A stretch of 64,000 nucleotides of DNA from an uncultured Pseudomonadota bacterium (GTDB taxonomy: Bacteria > Pseudomonadota > Gammaproteobacteria > Burkholderiales > SG8-39): NCBI GenBank assembly GCA_903829815.1, contig CAIKRR010000076.1:1-64000 (forward strand), given 5' to 3'. Both the position numbers and the translations under genes were made by a program. A model generated the notes under the pieces. The model saw nothing but the letters and a program-made list of their open reading frames with translations, ran no database searches and had not been told where the DNA came from. This document shows, in pieces, positions 1 to 8,197 of the stretch (its first letter is position 1; every line of letters starts with the position of its first letter).

Positions 1-1295
1 CCGATCATGATGCCCGAAGCTGCCCCGATCATGAAGAGGTCGAGCACCGAGACACCGGTCTCGCGCAGCATGCCGATCAGGTCAGTCCAGGTGATGCGCT
101 TGCCTTCGAACGGAAACGCCAGTGCCAGGGCGAGGGTGGTCACGATGGCGAGCAGGCCCGCTGCCTCGGGCTCCCAGCTCTGCCAGAACAGCACGTAGAT
201 CAGTACCGCAAAAGGCAGGATGAAGAACCAGCCGCGACGGAATACCTCGCCCAGGCGCGGAATCTCCGACTCTGGCATGCGCTGGATATCGCTGCGTGCT
301 GCCTCGAGGTCGACCTGAACGAAGAGAGCGATGTAGAAAAGAAGCGCCGGAATCGTCGCAGCCAGCGCGACCGCGTAGAAGGGCACCTGCAGGAATTCGG
401 CCATGATGAAGGCCGCGATGCCCATCACGGGCGGCGTGATCTGCCCGGCAGTCGATGCACAGGCCTCGATCGCTGCCGCCAGGTGCGGCTTGAAACCAGC
501 CCGCACCATCAACGGTATGGTGACCGTGCCGACCGTCATCACGTTGCTGACGATGTTGCCCGAGATCGACCCGAAGAGCGACGAGCCGACGATGGCGATC
601 TTGGCCGGGCCGCCGCGGTAGCGGCCCATGAGGGCCATCGCGATGCCGGTGAAGAATGCCGAGCCACCAGCCTTGAAGAGAATCTGACCGAACAGCACGT
701 AGACGACCACCACGGTAGCCACGATCTTCATGGTGATGCCGAAACTGGCCGTCGAATCCCATACGAGGTAGTAGGCAAGCCGATCGGCAGGAATCGAACG
801 GGCAGCCAGTTCGCCCGGCAGGCTTGCCCCGAACAAGGCCAGCAGCATGAACGCAATCGAGGTGTAGAAGAGCGAAGTGCCGGTGGTGCGACGCAGCCCT
901 TCGAGGAAAAGCACCAGCAGCAGGCCGGCCACGAACAGACCATCCACGGGACGCCGCGAAACCAGTTCCGACAACACCGGAAAGCGCACGGCCACATAGG
1001 CTGCGGCCAAAAATCCAGCCAGCGCCGCGATCTGGTCGAACCAGGGCACCGGGCTCATCGAGTTCCGATCGCCATTCACGCGCACCTGCAGGAAAAGGAG
1101 CGGCAGCGCAATGGCCACGAGCGCAGCCAGATACTGTTCGGTATAGGCAGAGCCGATTTCGACAAGGAACTGCGCCACGAGCCCACCCTCGGGCAAGCGA
1201 GTAGCGAATTGTCCGAGCAGGCGGAACACATCAGCCGATACGGCCACGGCGCCCACGCTGAGCGCGATGGCAAGAAACGATTTGAGCTTGTTCAT
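1..1295 (-). CDS. TRAP transporter fused permease (4TM/12TM, DctQM-type), C-terminus beyond window
   Basis: This is an integral inner-membrane permease of a TRAP solute:sodium symporter with the small and large subunits fused. The ORF track misses it because it runs off the window edge. Reading the minus strand from the ATG at 1295 gives about 431 residues without a stop, starting MNKLKSFLAIALSVG. Family members are usually 600-700 residues, so about one third is missing. Many hydrophobic segments are visible, along with the DctM-like stretch GGPAKIAIVGSSLFGSISG followed by an AGQITPPVMG loop, which is typical of the large-subunit core. The TAXI receptor lies divergently 149 bp away, and TAXI receptors normally partner with fused permeases. 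The substrate is unknown. The aromatic enzymes next door suggest an aromatic or hydroxylated carboxylate (inference). Confidence 0.88.
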   Translation of the reverse strand, partial: MNKLKSFLAIALSVGAVAVSADVFRLLGQFATRLPEGGLVAQFLVEIGSAYTEQYLAALVAIALPLLFLQVRVNGDRNSMSPVPWFDQIAALAGFLAAAYVAVRFPVLSELVSRRPVDGLFVAGLLLVLFLEGLRRTTGTSLFYTSIAFMLLALFGASLPGELAARSIPADRLAYYLVWDSTASFGITMKIVATVVVVYVLFGQILFKAGGSAFFTGIAMALMGRYRGGPAKIAIVGSSLFGSISGNIVSNVMTVGTVTIPLMVRAGFKPHLAAAIEACASTAGQITPPVMGIAAFIMAEFLQVPFYAVALAATIPALLFYIALFVQVDLEAARSDIQRMPESEIPRLGEVFRRGWFFILPFAVLIYVLFWQSWEPEAAGLLAIVTTLALALAFPFEGKRITWTDLIGMLRETGVSVLDLFMIGAASGIMI

Positions 1296-1444
1296 TCAAC
1301 CCCCCGGTGCGTCCCCGCCCCAGCTGGCAGATCGCGCCGCCGATTCTAACCGCAGGCCGGGGCCATTCGATCCCGGATGATGGACAGCGAGCCGGGCTCG
1401 ACTACAATGCCCCAGCCGTTCAAACCATTCGGAGACCCTTCACC

Positions 1445-2452
1445 ATGCCAACTTCCGCCCTGCCCCCGTGCGGTAAAAACGCGCGCCACCGATCACTCTC
1501 TCGTGCCCTGGTGGCAACCGCCCTGCTGGCCGTGACCGTATCGGTCGCCAACGTACAGGCGCAGTCGGTTGGTATCGTGACAACGCCGGCCGGTTCATTT
1601 TCCAATTCGGCAGGGTCAGCCATCGCCAAGGTGCTGGTCGACCAGGCGAAGCTGCGCGCGATCGTGCAGGCGCAGGCAGGCACCGGCTTCGAGGAAGTCG
1701 AGAGCGGTTCGGCCGACTTCAACGTCTCCAACGCCTTTGATGCCACCTTCTACGCAACCGGCACCGGCGAATACGAAGGCATGGGCGCCAAGGCGACCAT
1801 GCGCCATGTCGCCACCATGCTGCCTTACCGGGTCGCGATGCATGTGCGGGCCGATTCGGGTATTCGAACCATCCAGGACCTGAAGGGCAAGCGGGTCTCG
1901 AGCGGCTTCAACGCGCAAAAAACCATCGCCCGCATCATCGAGGCCCATCTGGCCAATGGCGGCCTCAAGTACACCGATGTGCTGCGGGTGCCAGCCCCCA
2001 ACGTGACTCGCGCCGCCGAGGATTTCAAGAGTGGCAAGGTCGATGTGCTCTTTTTTGCCCTCGGCTCGGCAGCGGTCAAGGAAGCAGCAGCCAGCGTGGG
2101 TGGACTGCGGGTGATCGAGGTCGACACGGCGCCGGTGGCACTGGCTCGCACCCAGGCCATCCTGCCTGGCTCCTACGTGATCAAGGTGGCACCGGCACCG
2201 TCGCTCGATGGCGTGCTGCAACCCACCAACCTCATCGCCTTCGACATGGTGATGATCGCCAGCGCGAAGGTGTCTGACGACATCGTCTATCGCAGCGTCA
2301 AGGCACTGCACGACAACAAGGCTGAACTGGTGGCCACCTTTCCGCCGTTTGCCCTCTTCCAGCCCGAGAACATGACCCGTGCCGTGCAAAGCGTGCCCCT
2401 GCATCCAGGCGCCGAGCGTTTCTATCGCGAAGCCGGCCTGATCAAGAACTGA
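1445..2452 (+). CDS. TAXI family TRAP transporter solute-binding receptor
   Basis: This is a periplasmic receptor that should deliver its ligand to the divergent fused TRAP permease. I place the start at the ATG at 1445, internal to the tracked ORF, because a GGAG precedes it and a signal peptide follows directly (basic start, hydrophobic ALVATALLAVTVSVANVQA, cleavage near AQA-QS). The mature protein has the TAXI pattern: SVGIVTTPAGSFSNSAGSAI at the N-terminus, a ligand-loop segment with SGSADFNVSNAFDA, and LKGKRVSSGFNAQKTI in the middle. The product is 335 residues, normal for the family. It is followed after 13 bp by a dehydrogenase and then an aldolase-family gene, so it may head a short catabolic operon. 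The ligand cannot be read from the sequence. Confidence 0.9.
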   Translation: MPTSALPPCGKNARHRSLSRALVATALLAVTVSVANVQAQSVGIVTTPAGSFSNSAGSAIAKVLVDQAKLRAIVQAQAGTGFEEVESGSADFNVSNAFDATFYATGTGEYEGMGAKATMRHVATMLPYRVAMHVRADSGIRTIQDLKGKRVSSGFNAQKTIARIIEAHLANGGLKYTDVLRVPAPNVTRAAEDFKSGKVDVLFFALGSAAVKEAAASVGGLRVIEVDTAPVALARTQAILPGSYVIKVAPAPSLDGVLQPTNLIAFDMVMIASAKVSDDIVYRSVKALHDNKAELVATFPPFALFQPENMTRAVQSVPLHPGAERFYREAGLIKN

Positions 2453-2465
2453 GCGGCATACGCCG

Positions 2466-3500
2466 ATGCAGGCACTGTGCAAAGTAGAACCGGCCGTGGG
2501 CGGCATCGCGATACGCGAGGTCGAGCAGCGCTCGCCCGGGGCCGGCGAAATCGGCATCCGGGTGGCGGCTGCCGGCATCTGCGGCACCGACATGCAGATC
2601 TGGCGATGGGCGCCGCGCATGGCGCGCCGGATGCAGTTGCCGCGGGTACTCGGGCATGAAGTAAGCGGAGAAATCGAGTCGCTGGGCAGTGGCGTCACGC
2701 ATCTGAAAATCGGTGACCGCGTCACCCTCGAGAGCCACATCTACTGCGGTCAGTGCAACACCTGCCGTCGCGGCCGCGCGCATTTGTGCGAGAACACGCG
2801 CTACCCCGGGATCGATATCGATGGTGGTTTCGCGCCGCATGTCGTGGTGCCATCGAGCATCGCCTGGGTGAACCCGCCCGAACTCCCCCACGAGATTGCC
2901 GCAATGCTCGAGCCATTCGGGATCGCGGTACACGCCAGTCTGGCCGGTTCGGGTGTCAGCGGGCAGAGCGTTCTGGTGAACGGGTGCGGTCCGATCGGGC
3001 TGATGAATGTTGCCGCAGCACGCGCACTGGGTGCGCGGACCGTGATTGCCGCCGACCCCAATCCGCTGCGCCGCACGACCGCACTGTCAATGGGCGCCGA
3101 TCATGTGCTCGATCCTGGCAACGAAGATACGGCCACCCGGGCACGGGCCCTGACCGGCGGCCTCGGTGTCGATGTCGGCATCGAATACTCGGGCACCGAA
3201 GCTGGGTTCCGCTCGGTGTTCGACAGCCTGTGCAAGGGAGCCGACTTCAGGCTCGTGGGCGCGCCCCCCGAAGCCATACCGGTCGATTTCACCTGGTGGC
3301 TGCTGAAATGCCCGACGATGATCAACATCCACGGCAGGCGCATCTGGGACACCTGGACGGTATCCACCGCGCTGGTGCTCGAAGGCAAGGTCGACCTGCG
3401 CCCGATTGCCAGCCACACACTGCCCTTGCGCGACGCAGCCCACGGATTTGATCTGATTCTGCGCGGCGAAGCCTTGAAACCCATTCTCGTGCCGGGCTGA
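2466..3500 (+). CDS. Zinc-dependent medium-chain alcohol/threonine dehydrogenase-like
   Basis: This is an NAD(P)-dependent zinc dehydrogenase of the MDR superfamily, 344 residues, closest in my reading to L-threonine 3-dehydrogenase and sorbitol dehydrogenase. Visible features are the catalytic-zinc region ICGTDMQIW with GHEVSGEI, the four-cysteine structural zinc loop CGQCNTCRRGRAHLC, and a Rossmann motif NGCGPIGLMNVAAARALGA followed by an acidic ADPN end to strand two, which favours NAD over NADP. It starts 13 bp after the TAXI receptor and is probably co-transcribed with it. The substrate is likely a secondary alcohol or hydroxyacid handled by this cluster. True threonine dehydrogenase activity is possible but not implied by the context. 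Confidence 0.85.
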   Translation: MQALCKVEPAVGGIAIREVEQRSPGAGEIGIRVAAAGICGTDMQIWRWAPRMARRMQLPRVLGHEVSGEIESLGSGVTHLKIGDRVTLESHIYCGQCNTCRRGRAHLCENTRYPGIDIDGGFAPHVVVPSSIAWVNPPELPHEIAAMLEPFGIAVHASLAGSGVSGQSVLVNGCGPIGLMNVAAARALGARTVIAADPNPLRRTTALSMGADHVLDPGNEDTATRARALTGGLGVDVGIEYSGTEAGFRSVFDSLCKGADFRLVGAPPEAIPVDFTWWLLKCPTMINIHGRRIWDTWTVSTALVLEGKVDLRPIASHTLPLRDAAHGFDLILRGEALKPILVPG

Positions 3501-3530
3501 TGCCCACCCAACCTTGAGGGAGATGACCCA

Positions 3531-4244
3531 ATGAGTCTGTTTGAAGATCTGGTCGCCGCCAATCGCATCCTTGCCGAGCACGGCGTGATCGATGGCTACG
3601 GGCATGTGAGTGTGCGCTGCGAGAACAACCCAGACCGCTACTGGATTTCGCGTTCACTCGCACCCGAGCTGGTCACCGAAGAGGATCTCATGGAGTTCGA
3701 TCTGGACAGCAAGCCGATCGATCAGCGGGGCCGCACGATGTACACCGAACGCTACATTCATGGCGAGATCTACAAGACCCGTCCTGAAGTGCGGGCTGTC
3801 GTGCACAACCACTCGCCTTCAGTCATTCCGTTCGGCATCATCGATCAGCCGATGAAGCCGGTCTATCACATGTCGCACTTTGTCGGCATGGGCGTGCCGA
3901 TCTTCGAGATTCGCGATCTGGTGCCTGACTCCGACCTGCTGATCCGCGACACCTACCTGGGCGCCGCACTCGCGCGCTCACTCGGCGGCAAGGCGTGTGC
4001 CCTGATGCGTGGACACGGCGCCGTGGTGGTGGCCGAGAGCCTGCCTGTGGTGGTCGGGCGCAGCATCTACCTGGAGATGAACGCCAAGCTGCAGGCGCAG
4101 GCGATGACACTCGCCGGCCCCGGCGGTGCTGTCAATTACCTCACGCCGGGCGAATCTGCGGCATCGGTGGGAACGCAGGATTACTTGCGAGCATGGCAAC
4201 TGTGGCGCGCGCGCGGGCTGCGTGACGTGAAGCCCAAGGCCTGA
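3531..4244 (+). CDS. Class II aldolase/adducin family protein, possibly a dihydroxy-aromatic-acid decarboxylase
   Basis: This is a 237-residue soluble protein of the fuculose-1-phosphate aldolase (class II aldolase/adducin) fold. The metal-binding histidines are visible in AVVHNHSPSVIPFG and in ALMRGHGAVVVAES, with a further acidic/histidine region at IHGEIYKTRPEV. The family covers sugar-phosphate aldolases and also decarboxylases such as the 3,4-dihydroxyphthalate decarboxylase of Gram-positive phthalate pathways. Given the ring-hydroxylating oxygenase, the dihydroxyphthalate-decarboxylase-like protein and the extradiol dioxygenase nearby, a decarboxylase role is plausible but is inference only. 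A Shine-Dalgarno GAGGGAG lies just upstream, and the gene follows the dehydrogenase by 30 bp, consistent with one operon. It converges on the oxygenase genes. Confidence 0.85.
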   Translation: MSLFEDLVAANRILAEHGVIDGYGHVSVRCENNPDRYWISRSLAPELVTEEDLMEFDLDSKPIDQRGRTMYTERYIHGEIYKTRPEVRAVVHNHSPSVIPFGIIDQPMKPVYHMSHFVGMGVPIFEIRDLVPDSDLLIRDTYLGAALARSLGGKACALMRGHGAVVVAESLPVVVGRSIYLEMNAKLQAQAMTLAGPGGAVNYLTPGESAASVGTQDYLRAWQLWRARGLRDVKPKA

Positions 4245-4255
4245 TGCCAGGCGTT

Positions 4256-4280
4256 GCCGGCGGCTCGACTGACCGCCGGC
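4256..4280. terminator. GC-rich hairpin between convergent genes
   Basis: A perfect 8-bp inverted repeat, GCCGGCGG/CCGCCGGC with a 9-nt loop, lies between the convergent aldolase-family and oxygenase beta genes. It has no T tract on either strand, so it is a weak candidate for bidirectional termination or 3'-end protection. Confidence 0.45.
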
Positions 4281-4299
4281 GAGGGCATCCCGATATCGA

Positions 4300-4818
4300 T
4301 CAGAGAATCAGACTCACCGACCCGAGGCTGCCCAGTTCCATCGCATCGATGAGGGCAATCCGATGTGCGATGCGCAGCCCCGCCTGGGTGAAACGCAGGG
4401 TATGGCGGTAGTGACCGACATACTCGCGCACCTTTTCACCGCGGCGAAAGCGCCAGACGACGAAGTTTGAGTGCACCAGCGCCTGCGCTTCGCCGGCAGG
4501 CGCTGGCGGCGCCTCGAACACCCGCACGTTGCCGATCATGCGACGCGTGCGCGACCGGGGGTACTCGGCATGGGCAGCCGGGTCCTTCAGCCGGGTCACG
4601 CGCGCACGGATGCGAGCGATGTCATCGGCAATGGTGAAGAGCGTGCTGGCCGGATCAGCGTCAGGCGTATCGTTGGGCGGAACCCAGTAACGCGCATCTT
4701 CGGTGAGCAGGCCCAGCCAGTCATCCAGGCGCCATTCGTCGAGGAGGGCGGCCTCAGCGTAAAGAAAATCCTCGGCTTCACTGCGCGAGAGGCTGCCAGG
4801 CAAGCTGGGGGCGCTCAT
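4300..4818 (-). CDS. Aromatic-ring-hydroxylating dioxygenase, beta subunit
   Basis: This is the small structural subunit of a Rieske non-haem-iron oxygenase, an alpha/beta cone of the NTF2-like fold, 172 residues. The start is set at the ATG at 4818 because it overlaps the alpha-subunit stop in an ATGA arrangement. The tracked ORF begins 15 codons too early. Typical beta-subunit features are the N-terminal SEAEDFLYAEAALLDEWRLDDW, the TEDARYWVP segment, the RTRRMIGNVRV strand and the C-terminal AHRIALIDAM. Translational coupling to the alpha subunit indicates an alpha-beta oxygenase. No reductase or ferredoxin gene is adjacent, so electrons must come from proteins encoded elsewhere. Confidence 0.93.
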   Translation of the reverse strand: MSAPSLPGSLSRSEAEDFLYAEAALLDEWRLDDWLGLLTEDARYWVPPNDTPDADPASTLFTIADDIARIRARVTRLKDPAAHAEYPRSRTRRMIGNVRVFEAPPAPAGEAQALVHSNFVVWRFRRGEKVREYVGHYRHTLRFTQAGLRIAHRIALIDAMELGSLGSVSLIL

Positions 4819-6110
4819 GCTGCCGTCCTCTTGCGGGGTACCGTCTGCATGCGTTGCTGCCACTCCAGCCAGAAGGCACGCAGGTGCAGTTCATCGGTGT
4901 TGAGCTGCTCGCCCTCCTTGGCCATACCGCGGGTCATGACCGACCAGGGCATCTCGCGCCAGGTGGCAAGACCGGCCTGCACCATCTCCAGCGCCTCGAT
5001 GTCATCGGGCGTGGCAAAGCCGCCCGGCCCGTAGAAGGTGAGGAAACTGTCGAGCCTGATCGCACGTGCTGCCGGGGTCTCCTCGACCGGTCCGAGCGCC
5101 CAGGCACGCACCTGCATCCGATTGGCCGCCAGCGGGTGGAAGGTGCGTATCGTCACCGACGATCCGTCGTTGATGACCAGATTGGGAAACACCACCAGAT
5201 TTCGGTTGGTATCGGCCACCCGTGCCGCGCGGCGCTCGCCCAGACGAGCAACCAGTTCGGCACGGATACGTTCGATCTCGGGACGGGCAGCTTCGCCATA
5301 GACCGGAATCCACTTGGCAACGGGCCGGCCGCGAAAATTGACATTGTCGACCACGGCATGTCCGTTGCCCAGGACACGCCCTACCCCGTGCGCCGGCAGC
5401 AGGTGACCGCGCTCGGGGCGCTTCATCTCGACCCCGGCATTGCGCAGGTAGTCGAGCCAGGTCGAATGCGTGGTGAGCAGGTGGTAATCGTCAAAGCTGT
5501 TCTCGACCAGCAGCTTCCAGTTGGCCTCGATGTCGTACTCCTGGACACCGCGAATCACCTCCATCTGGCCCGATGGGGACTGGTCGATCACGAGGTCGAT
5601 GTATTCGCGGGCACCGGCCAGGTAGTCCTCGAGGGGCATTGCCGCCGGGTCGAAACAAAGGAAGACAAAGCCACGATAACTCGCCACGTGCGCCGGTTCG
5701 AGCAGCGGAAATTGCGCCGGGTCGAACGACGGAGGATAAGCACTGCGCCCGGGCACGCCATCGAGGCAACCGGCCCGGTCGTACGACCAGCCATGATAGA
5801 AGCAGGTGAAATGGCGCGCGTTGCCCTCGGGCTCGCGGCACACAACCGCGCCGCGGTGACGACAGCTGTTGAGAAAGACCCGTACACGCCCGGCATCGTC
5901 GCGACAGAGGATGACCGGACGACCGCAGATCTGACGGGTGCGGAAATCGCCAGCCAGAGGCACTTCGGACTCGTGCCCGACATAGATCCAGCACAGATCG
6001 AAGATCCGCTCGCGCTCACGCTCGAGCACCCCGGGGTCGACCAGTGCCGCCCGATTGACCCGAAAATCGCAATTGGCCGGATCGTTGATCACCATCGGCT
6101 GCTCGGTCAT
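4815..6110 (-). CDS. Aromatic-ring-hydroxylating dioxygenase, alpha subunit (Rieske)
   Basis: This is the catalytic subunit, 431 residues, that inserts O2 into an aromatic ring with electrons from a separate reductase. The Rieske [2Fe-2S] ligands are C83 and H85 (NSCRHRGAVVC) and C103 and H106 (FTCFYHGW). The mononuclear iron ligands are H210 and H215 within NSFDDYHLLTTH, with the bridging aspartate just before and a likely distal aspartate in GPGGFATPDDIEALE. These match the benzoate/biphenyl/salicylate-type alpha-subunit layout. It is the first gene of a two-gene minus-strand operon, divergent from the decarboxylase-like gene at 6306. No regulator gene is nearby. The substrate is probably an aromatic carboxylate, judging by neighbours (inference). 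Confidence 0.94.
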   Translation of the reverse strand: MTEQPMVINDPANCDFRVNRAALVDPGVLERERERIFDLCWIYVGHESEVPLAGDFRTRQICGRPVILCRDDAGRVRVFLNSCRHRGAVVCREPEGNARHFTCFYHGWSYDRAGCLDGVPGRSAYPPSFDPAQFPLLEPAHVASYRGFVFLCFDPAAMPLEDYLAGAREYIDLVIDQSPSGQMEVIRGVQEYDIEANWKLLVENSFDDYHLLTTHSTWLDYLRNAGVEMKRPERGHLLPAHGVGRVLGNGHAVVDNVNFRGRPVAKWIPVYGEAARPEIERIRAELVARLGERRAARVADTNRNLVVFPNLVINDGSSVTIRTFHPLAANRMQVRAWALGPVEETPAARAIRLDSFLTFYGPGGFATPDDIEALEMVQAGLATWREMPWSVMTRGMAKEGEQLNTDELHLRAFWLEWQQRMQTVPRKRTAA

Positions 6111-6305
6111 GCCTGTCGCTCCCTGCCATTGCGCAACCGTTCGATCAGATCACGCGAGCTTCGGGGTGTCAATGCACTCCGACCGCAGCGTGCACAGCGG
6201 CAGATGAGCACATTCGTGTCGGGAGGCCAGAGCAGCCGGGCCGGCAGTTGCTAAACTCCGGGTGTCCATGTCAAACCCCCACACGCTCTGGCGGAGATTG
6301 ATCTC

Positions 6306-7229
6306 TTGTCACACCTGAAGATCGGCACTACCCAGTACCTGCACACACTGCCCCTCATCAACGGGGCGGTCACCGCGCCCGAACTGACCTTCGATGTGAC
6401 GGTAACGCGCACTATCGACGAGTGCACGCTGCGCACGATCGCCGGTGACTTCGATGCCGGCGAGTTCTCGCTGGCCACGTTCGTGAAACTGTGCGAGACC
6501 GATCAGCGATTCGTCGCCTTCCCGGTGTTTGCGAAGAAACTGGTGTCGCAGTACGCCTTCTGTCGCGAGGATGCCACCTTCGACGGCCATGGTTCACTCG
6601 CTGGCAAGCGCATCGCGGTGCCACAGTTCTGGGTCACCGCAGCGCTATGGCACCGCTGGACCCTGGAACAGTGCGGACTGGCTGCGGGCGATGTAACCTG
6701 GTGCCCGCTCGCGCCCGACCGGATCGACGGCATGCCTTACCCGACCCATTTCAAGTATGACCGGTCGCTGACCGGCCGCAAACCGTCCGATATCCTGCGC
6801 AGTGGCGAGGCCGACTGCTTCATCTTCGCGCGCCGCCCCGATGACCTGCGCGGTCTGCGCTATCTGGCCCGCGATCCGATCGCCGACACCCTCGCACTCA
6901 CCCGTCGAACCGGGGTCATCCCGATCACGCACGTACTGGCGGTCAAGCGCGAATGGCTCGCCGCCAACCCCGGGCGTGATGCCGCTGTGCTTGATCTTTT
7001 CTCGGCGGCGCTCTCCCATGGCGATCACGAAGTCGGCCATCACGTTGCGCAGTACATGCCGCTCGCCGACATGCAATTCGACAGCACCACGGCCACCCTC
7101 GGTGAGGGCTGGAACCGCTATGGCTGGCAGCGCAATGAAGCCACCATCCGCGCCTTCTGCAAGACAGCCATCGCTCAGGGTTTCGTCAAAAGCATCGACA
7201 TCGACCACATCTTTCATCCGATCGGCTGA
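6306..7229 (+). CDS. 4,5-dihydroxyphthalate decarboxylase-like protein (periplasmic-binding fold)
   Basis: This is a 307-residue protein resembling 4,5-dihydroxyphthalate decarboxylase, an unusual family with an NMT1/THI5-like two-lobed binding fold. Recognisable stretches are FDAGEFSLATFVKL, LAGKRIAVPQFWVTAALWHR, TGVIPITHVLAVKREWLA and the C-terminal GWNRYGWQRNEATIRAF. No signal peptide is visible, which favours a cytosolic enzyme over a transport receptor. The start codon is TTG, preceded by GGAG at good spacing. No ATG occurs until well inside the fold. It is 14 bp upstream of the extradiol dioxygenase, so the pair probably acts consecutively: removal of a carboxylate from a catechol-type acid, then ring opening. 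Whether this protein decarboxylates or only binds a ligand is unproven. Confidence 0.75.
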   Translation: MSHLKIGTTQYLHTLPLINGAVTAPELTFDVTVTRTIDECTLRTIAGDFDAGEFSLATFVKLCETDQRFVAFPVFAKKLVSQYAFCREDATFDGHGSLAGKRIAVPQFWVTAALWHRWTLEQCGLAAGDVTWCPLAPDRIDGMPYPTHFKYDRSLTGRKPSDILRSGEADCFIFARRPDDLRGLRYLARDPIADTLALTRRTGVIPITHVLAVKREWLAANPGRDAAVLDLFSAALSHGDHEVGHHVAQYMPLADMQFDSTTATLGEGWNRYGWQRNEATIRAFCKTAIAQGFVKSIDIDHIFHPIG

Positions 7230-7243
7230 GCAGGAGCAAGACC

Positions 7244-8152
7244 ATGATTCGTCACAAGAAACTGGCCTACGTTGCTTTCAACGTATCCGACCTGGAACGC
7301 TCGGTCGCCTTTTATCGCGACATGGCGGGGCTCGACGTGGTCGAACACAACCCGGGACGCGATGCCTTCCTCTCCTGCAATGGCGACCATCACAACGTGG
7401 TACTGGTGCAGGCACAGACCGCAAGCCTCAAGCGGATTGCCTACGAACTGGAAAACATCGGTCAGCTCGCAGTCGCCACGCAGATCCTCGAGGCAGCGGG
7501 CATCAAGGTCGAAACCCTCGATGCCGCCGAATGCGGCCGCCAGCGCATCACCGCAGGCTTGCGTTTTCGTGACCCCAACGGCATCCCGTTCGAGTACTGC
7601 GCCGGGCTGATGTCACGGCCGCAGCGGTTTGTGCCGCACCCGATCGATTTCAGTCACCTGTCGCATGCCGTCGTGAAGGTTCCCGACTTCCCGACCAGCC
7701 TCGCGTTTTATCGCGACGTCATGAATTTCAGGGTATCGGACTTCCGGCACGAGCCTACCGGCGAACCTTATTTTGCCTTCATGCGCTGCTTTCCCAACCC
7801 GTATCACCACTCGTTTGCAATCATTACTGCACCGAAGGCCGCGTTCTTCCACATTGCCTTCACGGTGCGCTCGATCGACGAACTGATGACGGGTCGCAAT
7901 CGCCTGAAGAAGGCCGGCGTGACCGTCGCCCCTACACCGGGGCGGCACATGGCATCGGGCAGTGTGTTCCAGTACTTCTCCGACCCCGATGGCTTCACGC
8001 TCGAGTACACGGTGGGCATGGAAGAATTCCCGATCGAGGGGGGCCGTGAGCCGCGCATGCTCGACAAGAGTTATCAAACCACCGACCTGTGGGACGGCGA
8101 GCGGCCGACCAACATGCCCGACTACGGCCTCATCGAACCGCCCTCTGCCTGA
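7244..8152 (+). CDS. Type I extradiol ring-cleavage dioxygenase (VOC superfamily)
   Basis: This is a 302-residue two-domain vicinal-oxygen-chelate protein like 2,3-dihydroxybiphenyl dioxygenase, which opens catechol rings next to the hydroxyls. The three expected Fe(II) ligands are all in the C-terminal domain: H141 (FSHLSHAVVKV), H203 (AAFFHIAFTV) and E254 (DGFTLEYT), spaced like H146/H210/E260 of BphC. The N-terminal VOC domain (LAYVAFNVSDLERSVAFY) lacks such a triad, as usual. A Shine-Dalgarno AGGAGC precedes the ATG. The intact ligand set supports catalysis. The gene is coupled with the decarboxylase-like gene upstream and converges on the hemN-like gene. Confidence 0.9.
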   Translation: MIRHKKLAYVAFNVSDLERSVAFYRDMAGLDVVEHNPGRDAFLSCNGDHHNVVLVQAQTASLKRIAYELENIGQLAVATQILEAAGIKVETLDAAECGRQRITAGLRFRDPNGIPFEYCAGLMSRPQRFVPHPIDFSHLSHAVVKVPDFPTSLAFYRDVMNFRVSDFRHEPTGEPYFAFMRCFPNPYHHSFAIITAPKAAFFHIAFTVRSIDELMTGRNRLKKAGVTVAPTPGRHMASGSVFQYFSDPDGFTLEYTVGMEEFPIEGGREPRMLDKSYQTTDLWDGERPTNMPDYGLIEPPSA

Positions 8153-8197
8153 CTGCGGCAACAGGCACGGTTCGACGGGCGAAGCCGGATACGCGCC

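Noticed and set aside
1616-2740. A 374-aa minus-strand ORF across the TAXI receptor and the dehydrogenase start.
   Set aside because: It spans two plus-strand genes with clear motifs and has none of its own.
4854-6254. A 466-aa plus-strand ORF opposite the Rieske alpha subunit.
   Set aside because: The minus strand carries all Rieske and iron-ligand motifs. This ORF has none.
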